Below are positions 6,786 to 14,387 of a DNA stretch of 14,416 nt, piece after piece (positions within the stretch are counted from its first letter, which is position 1; every line of letters begins with the position of its first letter). Made by a program: the position numbers and the translations under genes. The notes beneath the pieces are model-generated. The model worked only from the letters and a program-made list of their open reading frames with translations. It did not search any database and was not told the DNA's origin. The stretch covers positions 1 through 14,416 of the forward strand of contig JAKQKW010000172.1 of the NCBI GenBank assembly GCA_029560455.1, read 5' to 3'. Origin of the DNA: Candidatus Rifleibacteriota bacterium. GTDB lineage: Bacteria > Riflebacteria > Ozemobacteria > Ozemobacterales > Ozemobacteraceae.

Positions 6786-7385
6786 TTAAAGCTTGATAGA
6801 ATATATTGAGCGTGGGGCCTGGTCGTTGCTCAGCCAGTGCGGGGCCACTCTGGTGAAACCGGCCTCAGTAAACCCTTTTATCAGGCCCGGCCAGTGAACG
6901 TCGGCCCCCAGCTTTTCTACCGCCTCGCTGTCGAATGGATAGCCCTCTATGGCTTCCCAGCCGAGTTTTTTGCCATACTCGCACAGGCTTTTGAGGATGA
7001 GCTTCTGATAGCCTTTGCCTCTGAATTCCGGGGCAAGCGCGATGCAGGTAATGCATGCCGTGGTTCTGGCCTTGTCTGCCAGAGCCGGCACCCGTCGCCA
7101 GGCCCAGTAAACTTCGGAGACCGGGCTGACAGAAATCCAGCCGGCCAGCTTGCCAGACTCATAGGCAAGAACTCCGACATGAAAACCTGAATCTACCCTC
7201 TGGCGCATACATTCGCGGTTCTTTTCAGGAGCTTCGCGCTCGCGTTGATGCCATTCTTCAACAGAATTGAACTTCTGATGCCAGAAAGCGCAGTAACAGC
7301 CGCCGTGCTTGCCACCAACCGTAAGCTTTTCAAAATCGGCAAAATTATCATGAGACAGGGCTCTGAGTTCAATTTTTTCTGTCAT
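6786..7385 (-). CDS. GNAT-family N-acetyltransferase
   Basis: A 199-residue acetyltransferase. The core is CITCIALAPEFRGKGYQKLI (residues 111-130) with the acetyl-CoA loop R122-G-K-G-Y. The N-terminal GGCYCAFWHQKF (28-39) is a Cys/Trp-rich segment I have seen in a subgroup of bacterial GNATs. The C-terminus EGYPFDSE...GFTEAGFTRV is the usual GNAT beta6-beta7 region. A TTG lies two codons upstream, but the ATG at 7385 has GGAG six bases before it, so it was chosen. It heads the operon with the iron-sulfur protein 29 bases downstream. No signal peptide. Substrate unknown. Confidence 0.86.
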   Translation of the reverse strand: MTEKIELRALSHDNFADFEKLTVGGKHGGCYCAFWHQKFNSVEEWHQREREAPEKNRECMRQRVDSGFHVGVLAYESGKLAGWISVSPVSEVYWAWRRVPALADKARTTACITCIALAPEFRGKGYQKLILKSLCEYGKKLGWEAIEGYPFDSEAVEKLGADVHWPGLIKGFTEAGFTRVAPHWLSNDQAPRSIYSIKL

Positions 7386-7765
7386 TGGCAACTCCAGTGC
7401 GGAAATTTTATTGTCTGCCTTCTATAAACGATCACATCATATTGAAAATAAAATTATATACGTTATCAGGAACACAAGTCCAGACAAACCCGGCGATGAA
7501 TTGCCGCTGAACGCTCTTGCCAGAATATATTCGATTTCCGGCTGAAAGAAAAAGCTTGCTTTGCACGAAGAAAAGAAGAGTGTTATCCTTGGTTTGCAAA
7601 AATAATTCTTATCCGTGGCAGTTAACAAAGCAAATGCAGATTCTCTGGAAAAAGTCTCGAAACCAGACAACCGTGGGGATTGATGACGGAGGCCACGCCC
7701 TGTTAAGACCCACATTGAAGCCCGGTCGGGTATCAAGGTATTCATAGATCTTTAAGGAGTCGGTA
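7386..7765. other. gene-free divergent region upstream of the acyl-CoA ligase
   Basis: About 380 bases between two divergent genes. The left half (7386-7480) is A/T rich and should hold the promoter of the minus-strand GNAT; no convincing -35/-10 pair was found. The right half, nearest the ligase, is more G/C rich. It contains a possible stem GTGGG (7673-7677) with CCCAC (7709-7713) and a small CCCGGTCGGG hairpin (7721-7730), so the ligase may have a structured leader. It matches no riboswitch class I know. Open frames of 60-100 codons here show no protein-like composition and no good ribosome-binding site. Confidence 0.4.
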
Positions 7766-9502
7766 ATGGCACTTCCAAAAATTGGTTATGACATCGGCAA
7801 AGAAAGCCTTCGCAACAACTGTTTCTGCTTCCTGCAGGACCACCTTGAGAAGCATCCCGACAGAGTCTGCATGAAATGGGTCAACACCAAGAACAAAATC
7901 TGGTTCGACTACAACCCGTTTGCCAGAACCCTGACGCACGACACTTTTACCTACAAAAACATCTACGACATGGTTGTTCATGTCGCTGCCGGCTATAAAA
8001 AGCTTGGCGTTCAGAAGGGCGACTGCGCTCTGGTGTATGTACCGATGATTCCGTGGCTCTATGCCGGTATGTTCGCTTTTCAGATGCTCGGGGTCAGATG
8101 TATTTTCCTCGATTCATTCGCCCGCGCTGACCAGCTTGGCTACGTCGCCGACCTCTGCAAGCCCAAAGTCTGGCTTTCAGGCGAACGTGGTTTTGCCATG
8201 GGCAACGGCCAGCCTGCTCTCGAAGCCATTCCGGTAAAGATTAACATGGGCCCCTGCACGAAAAAATGGACTGCCCGCTTCGAAGAGCTTCTCGAAACAC
8301 CCGAAGCCGCTGAACCGGTTCCGGTCGAACAGGAACACACCGCGCTCATCACATTTACCACCGGCTCTTCCGGCACCCCCAAAGGCGCCGACCGTTCACA
8401 TCGCTTCCTTGCGGGGCAGCATTACGCCATCGATAGCTGTCTGCCATACGAAAAAAGCGACCTCGACCTGCCGGTCTTTCCGATTTTCTCTCTGAACAAC
8501 CTGGCAGCTGGCGTAACCACGATTCTGCCGGCCATCAACGTCGCTGAACCAGCCGACAACGACGCTTATGTGCTTTACACGCAAATTACCGGCGAGAACA
8601 TCACCACTCTGACGCTGAACCCCTCGCTGCTCAACGGCTTGAACAAATACTGCCTCGAAAAGGGAAAAACCCTGCCGGGTCTGCGCCGGGTCGCAGCTGG
8701 TGGTGCCGCCGTGTCGCGCGATGTCGTCGAAGAATTTAAAAAAATCGCGCCAAACGCCGAGCTGGTCGTTATGTATGGCTCGACAGAAGCTGAACCGATG
8801 ACACATATCACCGGCCAGGAAATGCTTGCCCAGCGAAGCGTCACCGAAGATGATCCCGAGCTAGTCGATGCCGGCGTCAACGTCGGGCATTTCGCACATG
8901 GCCTTCAGTACAAGTTCATCAAAATCGTGCGCGGCCCGATCGAAATCTCTTCTGACAAGCAGTGGGCAGACCTCGAGGTTCCGCATGGCAGCGTCGGTGA
9001 ACTGCTGGTAGCCGGCGAGCACGTCTGTCGCAGCTATTACAACAACCCTGAAGCGTTCAAGACTTCGAAAATCCGCGACCACAAAGACATCGTCTGGCAT
9101 CGAACCGGTGACCTCGGCCGCCTCGACCAGAAAGGCAACGTCTGGATCGTTGGCCGCATTCACAACGTCATCGAGCGCGATGGCAAGTATCTTTTCCCTG
9201 TGCAGGCCGAAGTAGTGCTGAAACGCCAGCCATATACCCGCCTTGCAGCCTATCTCGGCGTTCCTGACAGCAAACTCGGTGAAAAAACCGTCTGCGTCAT
9301 TGCCCCGAAAAACAACGCTGAAATAAACGATAAAAAGCTCTGCGCCGAACGCGAAGCCGAAATTCGCCGGGTCATGACGAAGAACGAAATACCCGTCGAT
9401 CAGGTGATTTTCCACCCCGACATTCCGATGGACCTGCGCCATCGCTCAAAGGTCGAATACGGCGTTCTCCGCGAAGAACTGAAAAAGGCCGGCCTGGTCT
9501 GA
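7766..9502 (+). CDS. AMP-dependent acyl-CoA synthetase/ligase (OleC-like group)
   Basis: A 578-residue adenylate-forming enzyme, expected to activate a carboxylic acid with ATP and usually pass the acyl group to CoA. The phosphate loop TTGSSGTPKGADRSH is at residues 198-212, the A5 motif YGSTEAE at 337-343, the A7 motif RTGDLGRLD at 446-454, the hinge IVGR at 461-464, and the catalytic lysine is probably K562 in RSKVEY. The GSTEAEP form and GNVWIVGRIHNVIE resemble the branch holding OleC, the beta-lactone synthetase of olefin synthesis. However, no OleA, OleB or OleD is nearby, so a fatty acyl-CoA ligase is equally likely. No signal peptide. AAGGAG stands six bases before the ATG. It is a single-gene unit ending in the terminator at 9536-9580. 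Confidence 0.88.
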   Translation: MALPKIGYDIGKESLRNNCFCFLQDHLEKHPDRVCMKWVNTKNKIWFDYNPFARTLTHDTFTYKNIYDMVVHVAAGYKKLGVQKGDCALVYVPMIPWLYAGMFAFQMLGVRCIFLDSFARADQLGYVADLCKPKVWLSGERGFAMGNGQPALEAIPVKINMGPCTKKWTARFEELLETPEAAEPVPVEQEHTALITFTTGSSGTPKGADRSHRFLAGQHYAIDSCLPYEKSDLDLPVFPIFSLNNLAAGVTTILPAINVAEPADNDAYVLYTQITGENITTLTLNPSLLNGLNKYCLEKGKTLPGLRRVAAGGAAVSRDVVEEFKKIAPNAELVVMYGSTEAEPMTHITGQEMLAQRSVTEDDPELVDAGVNVGHFAHGLQYKFIKIVRGPIEISSDKQWADLEVPHGSVGELLVAGEHVCRSYYNNPEAFKTSKIRDHKDIVWHRTGDLGRLDQKGNVWIVGRIHNVIERDGKYLFPVQAEVVLKRQPYTRLAAYLGVPDSKLGEKTVCVIAPKNNAEINDKKLCAEREAEIRRVMTKNEIPVDQVIFHPDIPMDLRHRSKVEYGVLREELKKAGLV

Positions 9503-9535
9503 TTGATTGAGCGGCTCCGGCTGCAATTTGTAAAA

Positions 9536-9580
9536 GCAAAAAACCGCGAAGCTCTTCTGAAGAGTTTCGCGGTTTTTTGC
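9536..9580. terminator. bidirectional intrinsic terminator
   Basis: A 21-bp stem (9536-9556 with 9560-9580) around a three-base loop CTG. The arms are complementary except for one G-T wobble. The core is CCGCGAAGCTCTT on the left and AAGAGTTTCGCGG on the right. A run of six T closes the right arm and six A open the left arm, so each strand ends its stem in a T tract. It lies between the convergent plus-strand ligase (stop at 9502) and the minus-strand gene ending at 9621 and should end both transcripts. Confidence 0.93.
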
Positions 9581-9620
9581 AGGCAGTTTTGCGATGCAAA
9601 AGCCAAAACGAGTCAGGTTT

Positions 9621-10082
9621 TCAAAAATCCTTCGGAAGCTTCCAGAAATCGTTGATTATTTTGATTATGTTTATCGGCCCCACGATGATCGGAAAAGAAT
9701 CTTCGGCCTGAATGTGCCCTTTTTCCCAGTAACTTCTGATATCCGCATCCCGGTCACTGTCGTTGCTCTTTAATATTATTTCGAGATTTGCGGGCGAAAA
9801 CAAAAGTTCCTTTTCCCAGAGCTCTGGCTCACCATCAGCAGCAAGCCAGAAGTAGTCGTCGTTATATTTCAGCCTTCTGACCAGAGAGCCATTTTGCCAG
9901 TGCTCGTAGTGAAAGAAACCGACATTTTCCTGTTCGGCAAGGTAAACCGCATCGGCCATGCCCGATGAAAACTCACTCCAGTCCTTGTCTTCAAATTCCG
10001 GCGAGTCAGGAATAAACTCGATTACCTTAAAGGGTCCGCATTCAACCTCTCTCGAACAGATCAGTGAATACGCAGAAGACAT
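9621..10082 (-). CDS. hypothetical cytosolic protein
   Basis: A 153-residue acidic protein with no signal peptide or membrane segment. AAGGAG eight bases before the ATG fixes the start. The centre, FFHYEHWQNGSLVRRLKYND followed by WLAADGEPELWE (residues ~56-90), resembles a motif I associate with uncharacterised proteins of environmental bacteria (an aromatic 'ExWxxGxLVRxLxY ... GEPExWE' pattern), but I cannot name the family. The C-terminus is rich in isoleucine (VGPINIIKIINDFW). It is the last gene of the minus-strand operon, 21 bases after the duplicated-domain exported protein, and ends 40 bases before the bidirectional terminator. Confidence 0.75.
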   Translation of the reverse strand: MSSAYSLICSREVECGPFKVIEFIPDSPEFEDKDWSEFSSGMADAVYLAEQENVGFFHYEHWQNGSLVRRLKYNDDYFWLAADGEPELWEKELLFSPANLEIILKSNDSDRDADIRSYWEKGHIQAEDSFPIIVGPINIIKIINDFWKLPKDF

Positions 10083-10103
10083 ATAATTTCTCCTTTTGCG
10101 GTT

Positions 10104-11780
10104 TCAATTTCTGGTTTGTGAAGACGGCAAGCCGGCATCAGACAGAGAAATGCCGTAAGCCATGAGCATTGCCACATCATTTTCAACGCTGATCAGCAGG
10201 CTGTCGCCGCTGTCTGTGACATAATTTTCAAGCGGGCCGCCACAGGTGATCCAGCCGACCATGCCGACATTGCCGTCTTTCAGCAGCTCAATTCGCTGAC
10301 CATCGCTTTTAAGTATGCAGACCGAAACCTGAGCACTGCCGGATCTGCCAAAATAGCCGTCTTTGTTGAACTCAAGACTGGTAACGTCGAGATCGCCAAT
10401 TGCCAGCTCAACCTGCTGAACATGATATTTGCCGGGCAAAGGTATTTGCAGCGAGCCATCGGCATTGACAACTGCCGGCGCAGTGTCTTCACAGACTGCA
10501 AAGCGGTGCTGTTCAGGAAGCGACGCGAGAGCAGCCACCCGCTCTTTTCTGCCGGGTCCAAGCAGCACAGCCCCGGGGAATCTGCCGCCGAGTCTCGGCC
10601 CGCCGCCAAGCAAAGGCACGGGAGTTCCTGCTTTTGCATTACTGAAAGCCGTTTCATGAGTGAATATTTTTTCGATTCTGTGTGTAACAGAAGCGGCCGG
10701 CTCAAAAACAATCTCAAGACCGTGAAAACTGGCAATGGCCCTGTCGGGGTTGCCTTTAGCCACATTGGTTATTCTGAAGCGATCAGGCTCGATGCGGCCG
10801 AAAGTTCTCAAACCGTTATGAAGTGTCTCATTCTCAGGGTTATCTGGCGTTCTGACTTCGGAAAATTTTGCAAAGCTGCTGCGATCGGCCCATCTATACC
10901 AGTTTTTATCAATTGAACTTCTGGCTTCACAGAGAATATAGGCCGCGTCCGGGTCAAAGGCTTCGTAATTCTCAGGGTCAGCAGCAAATGCCTGGTCTTT
11001 TCGATGCTTTAAAATCACGCTGGCAATATTGCGACCGGAAAATTCGGCCGAAAAAACAAACTCGATGCTATGCCCCGGTCTTAGCTCGACTCCGTTTTTA
11101 CTGGAAACACTGTATTCGATGGTCAGCGTATTTTTTACCAGAGCATTGGCTGCCAGGGTTTTGTTTGCCCCAACACAGCGCTCTTCGGCGGTCAGATAAA
11201 CAATTTCAAGACTGTTGACCGAAGCGACCGCCCGGCTCAGGTCACCGCTGCCGCGGTTCACGACCCTGACTCTGTCAGGGCTGAAGCGCCCGACATACTC
11301 AGGAAAATTGTATAGAGTGTTCTGTTTCGGTTTGAACCATGGCGCGACAGCAGCACGCTTTTCCGGGCCGAACTGGTCTTGCCAGACGTGCCAGAAGCCT
11401 GTGACTAAATCTCGGTAATAGACAGATATCCAGGGGCTGTTCTCGTCATAAGCCAGCGGGTCATCAATAAAACTGGGATCTTTGCGATGCTTTATCACTG
11501 AGTAATTAGGCAGCCGGCCTCTGAATTCTTCAGGAATCACAAACTCAACCGCTTCACCGTCAGCCAGAGTTATTCCGTGACCGACCCCGGATTTAAAAAG
11601 GATTGTATCGGTATCTATTCTTTCATATTTTCTGAATTCCGCTTTTACCCTGTTTACCTCTGCCAGCAAAACAGGCGTAAAGATCGCGACAAAGATAAAA
11701 CATGAAAGAACACAAAAAACACAACGGCGGGCGAACCCTTGTTCATATCGCCTTTTCGCAAAAGAAACGGTTAATCGCAT
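10104..11780 (-). CDS. exported protein with tandem duplicated beta-rich domain
   Basis: A 558-residue protein of unknown function. Residues 1-40 form a long signal peptide: basic MRLTVSFAKRRYEQGFARR, hydrophobic core, likely cleavage after LLA. Two homologous domains follow, about residues 56-196 and 214-360. Matching pairs are AVEFVIPEEFRGR / SIEFVFSAEFSGR, VIKHRKDPSF / ILKHRKDQAF, FWHVW / NWYRW, VGRFSPDRVRVVN / FGRIEPDRFRITN and RAVASVNSLEIVY / RAIASFHGLEIVF. The composition suggests beta-sandwich modules. A Gly/Pro linker (~386-410) leads to a third beta-rich domain (~425-550). The ATG overlaps the end of the upstream gene by ten bases (ATGCGATTAA), indicating translational coupling, and the 153-residue gene follows by 21 bases. 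Secretion or envelope placement is likely; ligand binding is a guess. Confidence 0.8.
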   Translation of the reverse strand: MRLTVSFAKRRYEQGFARRCVFCVLSCFIFVAIFTPVLLAEVNRVKAEFRKYERIDTDTILFKSGVGHGITLADGEAVEFVIPEEFRGRLPNYSVIKHRKDPSFIDDPLAYDENSPWISVYYRDLVTGFWHVWQDQFGPEKRAAVAPWFKPKQNTLYNFPEYVGRFSPDRVRVVNRGSGDLSRAVASVNSLEIVYLTAEERCVGANKTLAANALVKNTLTIEYSVSSKNGVELRPGHSIEFVFSAEFSGRNIASVILKHRKDQAFAADPENYEAFDPDAAYILCEARSSIDKNWYRWADRSSFAKFSEVRTPDNPENETLHNGLRTFGRIEPDRFRITNVAKGNPDRAIASFHGLEIVFEPAASVTHRIEKIFTHETAFSNAKAGTPVPLLGGGPRLGGRFPGAVLLGPGRKERVAALASLPEQHRFAVCEDTAPAVVNADGSLQIPLPGKYHVQQVELAIGDLDVTSLEFNKDGYFGRSGSAQVSVCILKSDGQRIELLKDGNVGMVGWITCGGPLENYVTDSGDSLLISVENDVAMLMAYGISLSDAGLPSSQTRN

Positions 11781-13522
11781 AAGGTTTTCATCCTGTCATA
11801 GTATGCACGATATTTATGCAGCAGCCCGTCAGCATCTGAACGCCCTTCCCGACAGGCTTCAAGATAATCGAGCCAAAGCTGATTTCGCTCACGATCGAGC
11901 TTCTGATATGCCCTGAAATATGGCGTTTCGAAGTAGCTGCGCCCCTGTCTGGCTGCGCTGTCAGAAATAATCCCGGCTATTTTCATGAAAGCCATGTTTC
12001 GCCCCAATGCCCTGGCATTTTTCAGAAGTCGATAAACCGCCGGGTGAGTTTCGCGAACCACAAGCATCAGCCATGCCGCCCTGAATGCCTTGTCAGAGGG
12101 TTCGACAGCTTCGATAAACAGATCATGGAAGTGAATGCCACAGTTGAAATCCCAGTGGGGGGCTGTGCCTCGCATGACAATGCGATAATGCAGATCGTAT
12201 GATTTTTTCATGCCCGGCGGAACAATTACTGCGGTCATGAGATCGCGCACGGCAAGAGCGTGATGCAGCCTTAGCTCATTATTGACAATATTGCCGTTGA
12301 ACAATCTGTCTTCAAAAACAAAACCGGGCTCGAGATCTGGCGAATCATTGAGCAAACCGTAGCGGCACAAAGCATCTTCTATTTTTCCCAGAAACTGGCT
12401 TTTTCTGTTCTCGTCAGGCCACACGGCTTCAGTAAAAGAAGCGTTGCAGGCCAGACCATTCTGAAAACCGTTTATAGACTGCAATCGCCCAATCCCTTTC
12501 GCCCCTGGCTCAATACTATAGGTTGGAAAAACCTGCATTTTTTCAAACCTGAGGGCATCCCGATGAAAAATCATGCGTGGGCATGGAACATTCTCACGCG
12601 GCTGCTGCCATGGGTCATCGAAATAGTTGATTCCGGGGCCGAGGGTCAGAAAAACCATATGATTCTGGCCACTGCCAAGATCGCTGTTATCAAGATTTTC
12701 AGGTTTCAGCACGACAGTCGACGGCACCATGCCAAGCTTTAGACGCAGATCCTGAGAAAGAAGAAAGCGATGTTCTGCCAGAAGCCCGATCGTAAGCTTC
12801 TTGTCTTTGTGTGCCTTTAACCGATTATCGCGCAGAGACTTATAAAAAGTCACCTTGTGAGCAGGCCCGGCGAGAAGGTCGGGGTATTCAGCCGTCGCAA
12901 ACCTTTCGACCGGGCCAAGATAGTTGTCACGATACATGTAGTATCTGTTCAAAGCCACCTGCCGGCTGAGTGTCATCGCGCCGGCAGTCAGCCTGCCAAA
13001 AAGTTCAGAGAGCTCAGACTCAGAAGGTGGCGTGCTGCCAGGCGCAATCTCGATATAGCCGGCATCACAGACAAAACAATCATTGGGCACACCGTTAATA
13101 AAACGTTGCACGTAAACAACTGCCGCGACGCGACCGCCAGAAAGCTTTAAACTAAGGCGCCGGGCGGTGCCGCGACGGTAGAGAGGGGTGCCATCGGCTT
13201 TAAGCGGCGAAAAAATCACGGTCTCTGCTTTTTCAAAGGCAGATGCGAGCAGTCTATCTTCAGATGCCTCAAGCTGGCCACGCAGAACAAAGCCACCTTC
13301 GGCATATCGCATATAAAAAATAATTTCGCGCTGGCCCGCGGTCAGAAAAACTGCGCGTTCATGACCTTGCCTGTCGATCAACTGCTCATAAAAAGCCCGG
13401 TCAAGCCGCTGTGGGAAAAGCCTCTCCAGGTCAAGTGCCACAACCGGCCCGGCGGCCCCGATAAAGCTGGCAGCCAGAACCAGCAACGACAGCAGCATCT
13501 GTGATTTAATGTATTTTTTCAA
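11771..13522 (-). CDS. large exported protein of unknown function
   Basis: A 583-residue protein I do not recognise. Residues 1-29 form a signal peptide (KKYIK, hydrophobic core, likely cleavage after VVA). Visible features: a paired-cysteine segment C149-x2-C152, a conserved-looking HWDFNCGIHFHDLF (residues 456-469) with three histidines and two aspartates that could bind metal, and a charged helical C-terminus (~475-583). The best start is a TTG at 13522. The same frame has a TGA 18 bases upstream, and the alternative ATG (codon 9) would shorten the signal peptide's basic end. The Shine-Dalgarno is poor. It heads a three-gene operon and overlaps the next gene by ten bases. The promoter at 13539-13567 would give a very short 5' leader. 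Confidence 0.75.
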   Translation of the reverse strand: MKKYIKSQMLLSLLVLAASFIGAAGPVVALDLERLFPQRLDRAFYEQLIDRQGHERAVFLTAGQREIIFYMRYAEGGFVLRGQLEASEDRLLASAFEKAETVIFSPLKADGTPLYRRGTARRLSLKLSGGRVAAVVYVQRFINGVPNDCFVCDAGYIEIAPGSTPPSESELSELFGRLTAGAMTLSRQVALNRYYMYRDNYLGPVERFATAEYPDLLAGPAHKVTFYKSLRDNRLKAHKDKKLTIGLLAEHRFLLSQDLRLKLGMVPSTVVLKPENLDNSDLGSGQNHMVFLTLGPGINYFDDPWQQPRENVPCPRMIFHRDALRFEKMQVFPTYSIEPGAKGIGRLQSINGFQNGLACNASFTEAVWPDENRKSQFLGKIEDALCRYGLLNDSPDLEPGFVFEDRLFNGNIVNNELRLHHALAVRDLMTAVIVPPGMKKSYDLHYRIVMRGTAPHWDFNCGIHFHDLFIEAVEPSDKAFRAAWLMLVVRETHPAVYRLLKNARALGRNMAFMKIAGIISDSAARQGRSYFETPYFRAYQKLDRERNQLWLDYLEACREGRSDADGLLHKYRAYYDRMKTLCD

Positions 13523-13527
13523 ATTAT

Positions 13528-13622
13528 ACCCGGGTCACATTATATAAGATCAGTCATCAGCGGACAATGAGCCGAATATAACTTTAAATTCTGCAACGAA
13601 TGTTACATTTTATAACCCGGGT
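13528..13622. promoter_or_regulatory. paired ACCCGGGT palindromes flanking an operon promoter
   Basis: The perfect 8-base palindrome ACCCGGGT occurs at 13528-13535 and again at 13615-13622, 87 bases apart, roughly eight helical turns. On the minus strand both are followed by A/T-rich sequence (TATAAT at the first, TATAAA at the second). One copy lies just downstream of the predicted -10 and overlaps the likely transcription start, and the other lies ~50 bases upstream of the -35. This is the geometry of a repressor operator pair that could loop. No regulator gene is adjacent, so the binding protein is unknown. Confidence 0.4.
13539..13567 (-). promoter_or_regulatory. promoter of the exported-protein operon
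   Basis: On the minus strand a -35 TTGTCC (13567-13562, 4/6 match) is followed by 17 bases and a perfect -10 TATAAT (13544-13539). Transcription would begin near 13532, within the proximal ACCCGGGT palindrome, about ten bases before the TTG start at 13522. A second TATAAT at 13529-13524 touches the start codon. If that one were used, translation would have to begin at the ATG eight codons later. Confidence 0.55.
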
Positions 13623-13667
13623 ATTTCTAGTTATCAGAAAATGTTTTTGCCAGGTAAAACCCCTGGT

Positions 13668-14087
13668 TTATCCCTTCATCGGGTAAATCTGTGAGCCCTT
13701 ATCATTTACAATGGTTATTGCCCATCCCATTCTATTCGGAGCATTATCAAACCAGAATATCTTCAGGCTCTTGTCTTTGTAATCATCGCGATTTCGCCAA
13801 TTCTGCAGAAGATTTCCGCGATAAGAATCTTTGGGAAAATCATCGCCATCAACGATAGCCGGAAAACGCTTTTTAATTTCAGCAAGCGAAAGACCGTCGA
13901 TTATTCGCGATTTGAAAGGATCTGCAAAAACATACTTTTCATAATAATCCACCGGGCATTCATTGTCAGAATATATCCAGAGCAGGTAAGGCGGATTCAT
14001 TAATTGAAAAGTCCCGCAATAAAGCCACACGCAGGAAACCAATACCACCAGCGAAATTAAAGCCATCAAAATTTTTCTTTTGCTCAT
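13668..14087 (-). CDS. small probable lipoprotein or membrane-anchored protein
   Basis: A 139-residue protein of unknown function. MSKRK is followed by a hydrophobic stretch (residues 6-18) and L16-V-S-C19, which fits a lipobox, so the product may be a lipoprotein attached at Cys19. The hydrophobic residues after the cysteine (VWLY) also allow a simple N-terminal membrane anchor. The mature part is polar (for example YEKYVFADPFKSR, IKKRFPAIVDGDDF) and ends in a beta-like segment MGWAITIVNDKGSQIYPM. The Shine-Dalgarno is weak (GAGAAAG). It is the first gene after the 16S terminator, with the operon at 13522 following after 145 bases containing a promoter, so it is probably its own unit. Confidence 0.7.
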   Translation of the reverse strand: MSKRKILMALISLVVLVSCVWLYCGTFQLMNPPYLLWIYSDNECPVDYYEKYVFADPFKSRIIDGLSLAEIKKRFPAIVDGDDFPKDSYRGNLLQNWRNRDDYKDKSLKIFWFDNAPNRMGWAITIVNDKGSQIYPMKG

Positions 14088-14387
14088 GTTGTAATCTTTC
14101 TCAATAAAATTGTTTTACCGAAAATAATTTTCAGGCCTGACCCTATCTAATTCTACAGAAAATTCGCTTCAGGCGCGCAAAATTTCTCAGTAAAACTGCC
14201 TGTTAGTTCTGCCTGGGCGATTTCGTGATAGGCTAAAAGCAAACAGGGCTGAGTTCGTTTGAACTCAGCCCTGTTAAATTTATGAATAAAGATCGAAAGG
14301 CTTTAAAAATTCTTCCAAGCTCGACGAAAATCCGTTACTGCGCTGCCGATTTGCATCGGACCTATGCCAGATAACATGATCTCCATA
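14088..14387. other. 16S 3' flank and spacer without genes
   Basis: About 300 bases between the small lipoprotein-like gene and the 16S 3' end. The part next to the 16S (14276-14387) is the transcribed 3' trailer. It holds a small hairpin CCGAT-GCAA-ATCGG on the minus strand (14359-14346) with a GNRA tetraloop, then the terminator at 14242-14275. Below the terminator, 14088-14233 is A/T rich and must contain the promoter of the 14087 gene. TAGAAT near 14149-14154 is a possible -10 without a good -35. There is no tRNA-Ile or tRNA-Ala and no 5S gene. Confidence 0.6.
14234..14275 (-). terminator. intrinsic terminator of the 16S rRNA transcript
   Basis: A perfect 15-bp inverted repeat, AACAGGGCTGAGTTC (14242-14256) and GAACTCAGCCCTGTT (14261-14275), with a four-base loop. 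On the minus strand the stem is followed by TTTGCTTTT (through 14234), the U tract of an intrinsic terminator. It lies about 110 bases downstream of the 16S 3' end and nothing else is encoded between, so it should stop 16S transcription before the protein genes. On the plus strand no T tract follows. Confidence 0.9.

Noticed and set aside
7437..7745. A 102-codon minus-strand open frame upstream of the acyl-CoA ligase
   Set aside because: No Shine-Dalgarno before its ATG and no recognisable domain; a hydrophobic C-terminus is expected by chance from the A/T-rich sequence. It overlaps the likely ligase promoter region.
8861..9442. A 193-codon minus-strand open frame inside the acyl-CoA ligase
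   Set aside because: The plus strand carries clear adenylation motifs throughout this interval; the antisense frame has no domain or start signal.
13650..13666. CCAGG/CCTGG hairpin just after the stop of the 139-residue gene
   Set aside because: Five base pairs and no U tract after the stem on the minus strand, so it is not supported as a terminator.
95..14387. tRNA genes in the space between 16S and 23S
   Set aside because: All gene-free stretches were scanned by eye for the T-loop GTTCGAATC-like signature and acceptor stems; nothing tRNA-like was found. The GTTCGTTTGAAC at 14253-14264 is the loop of a terminator stem.
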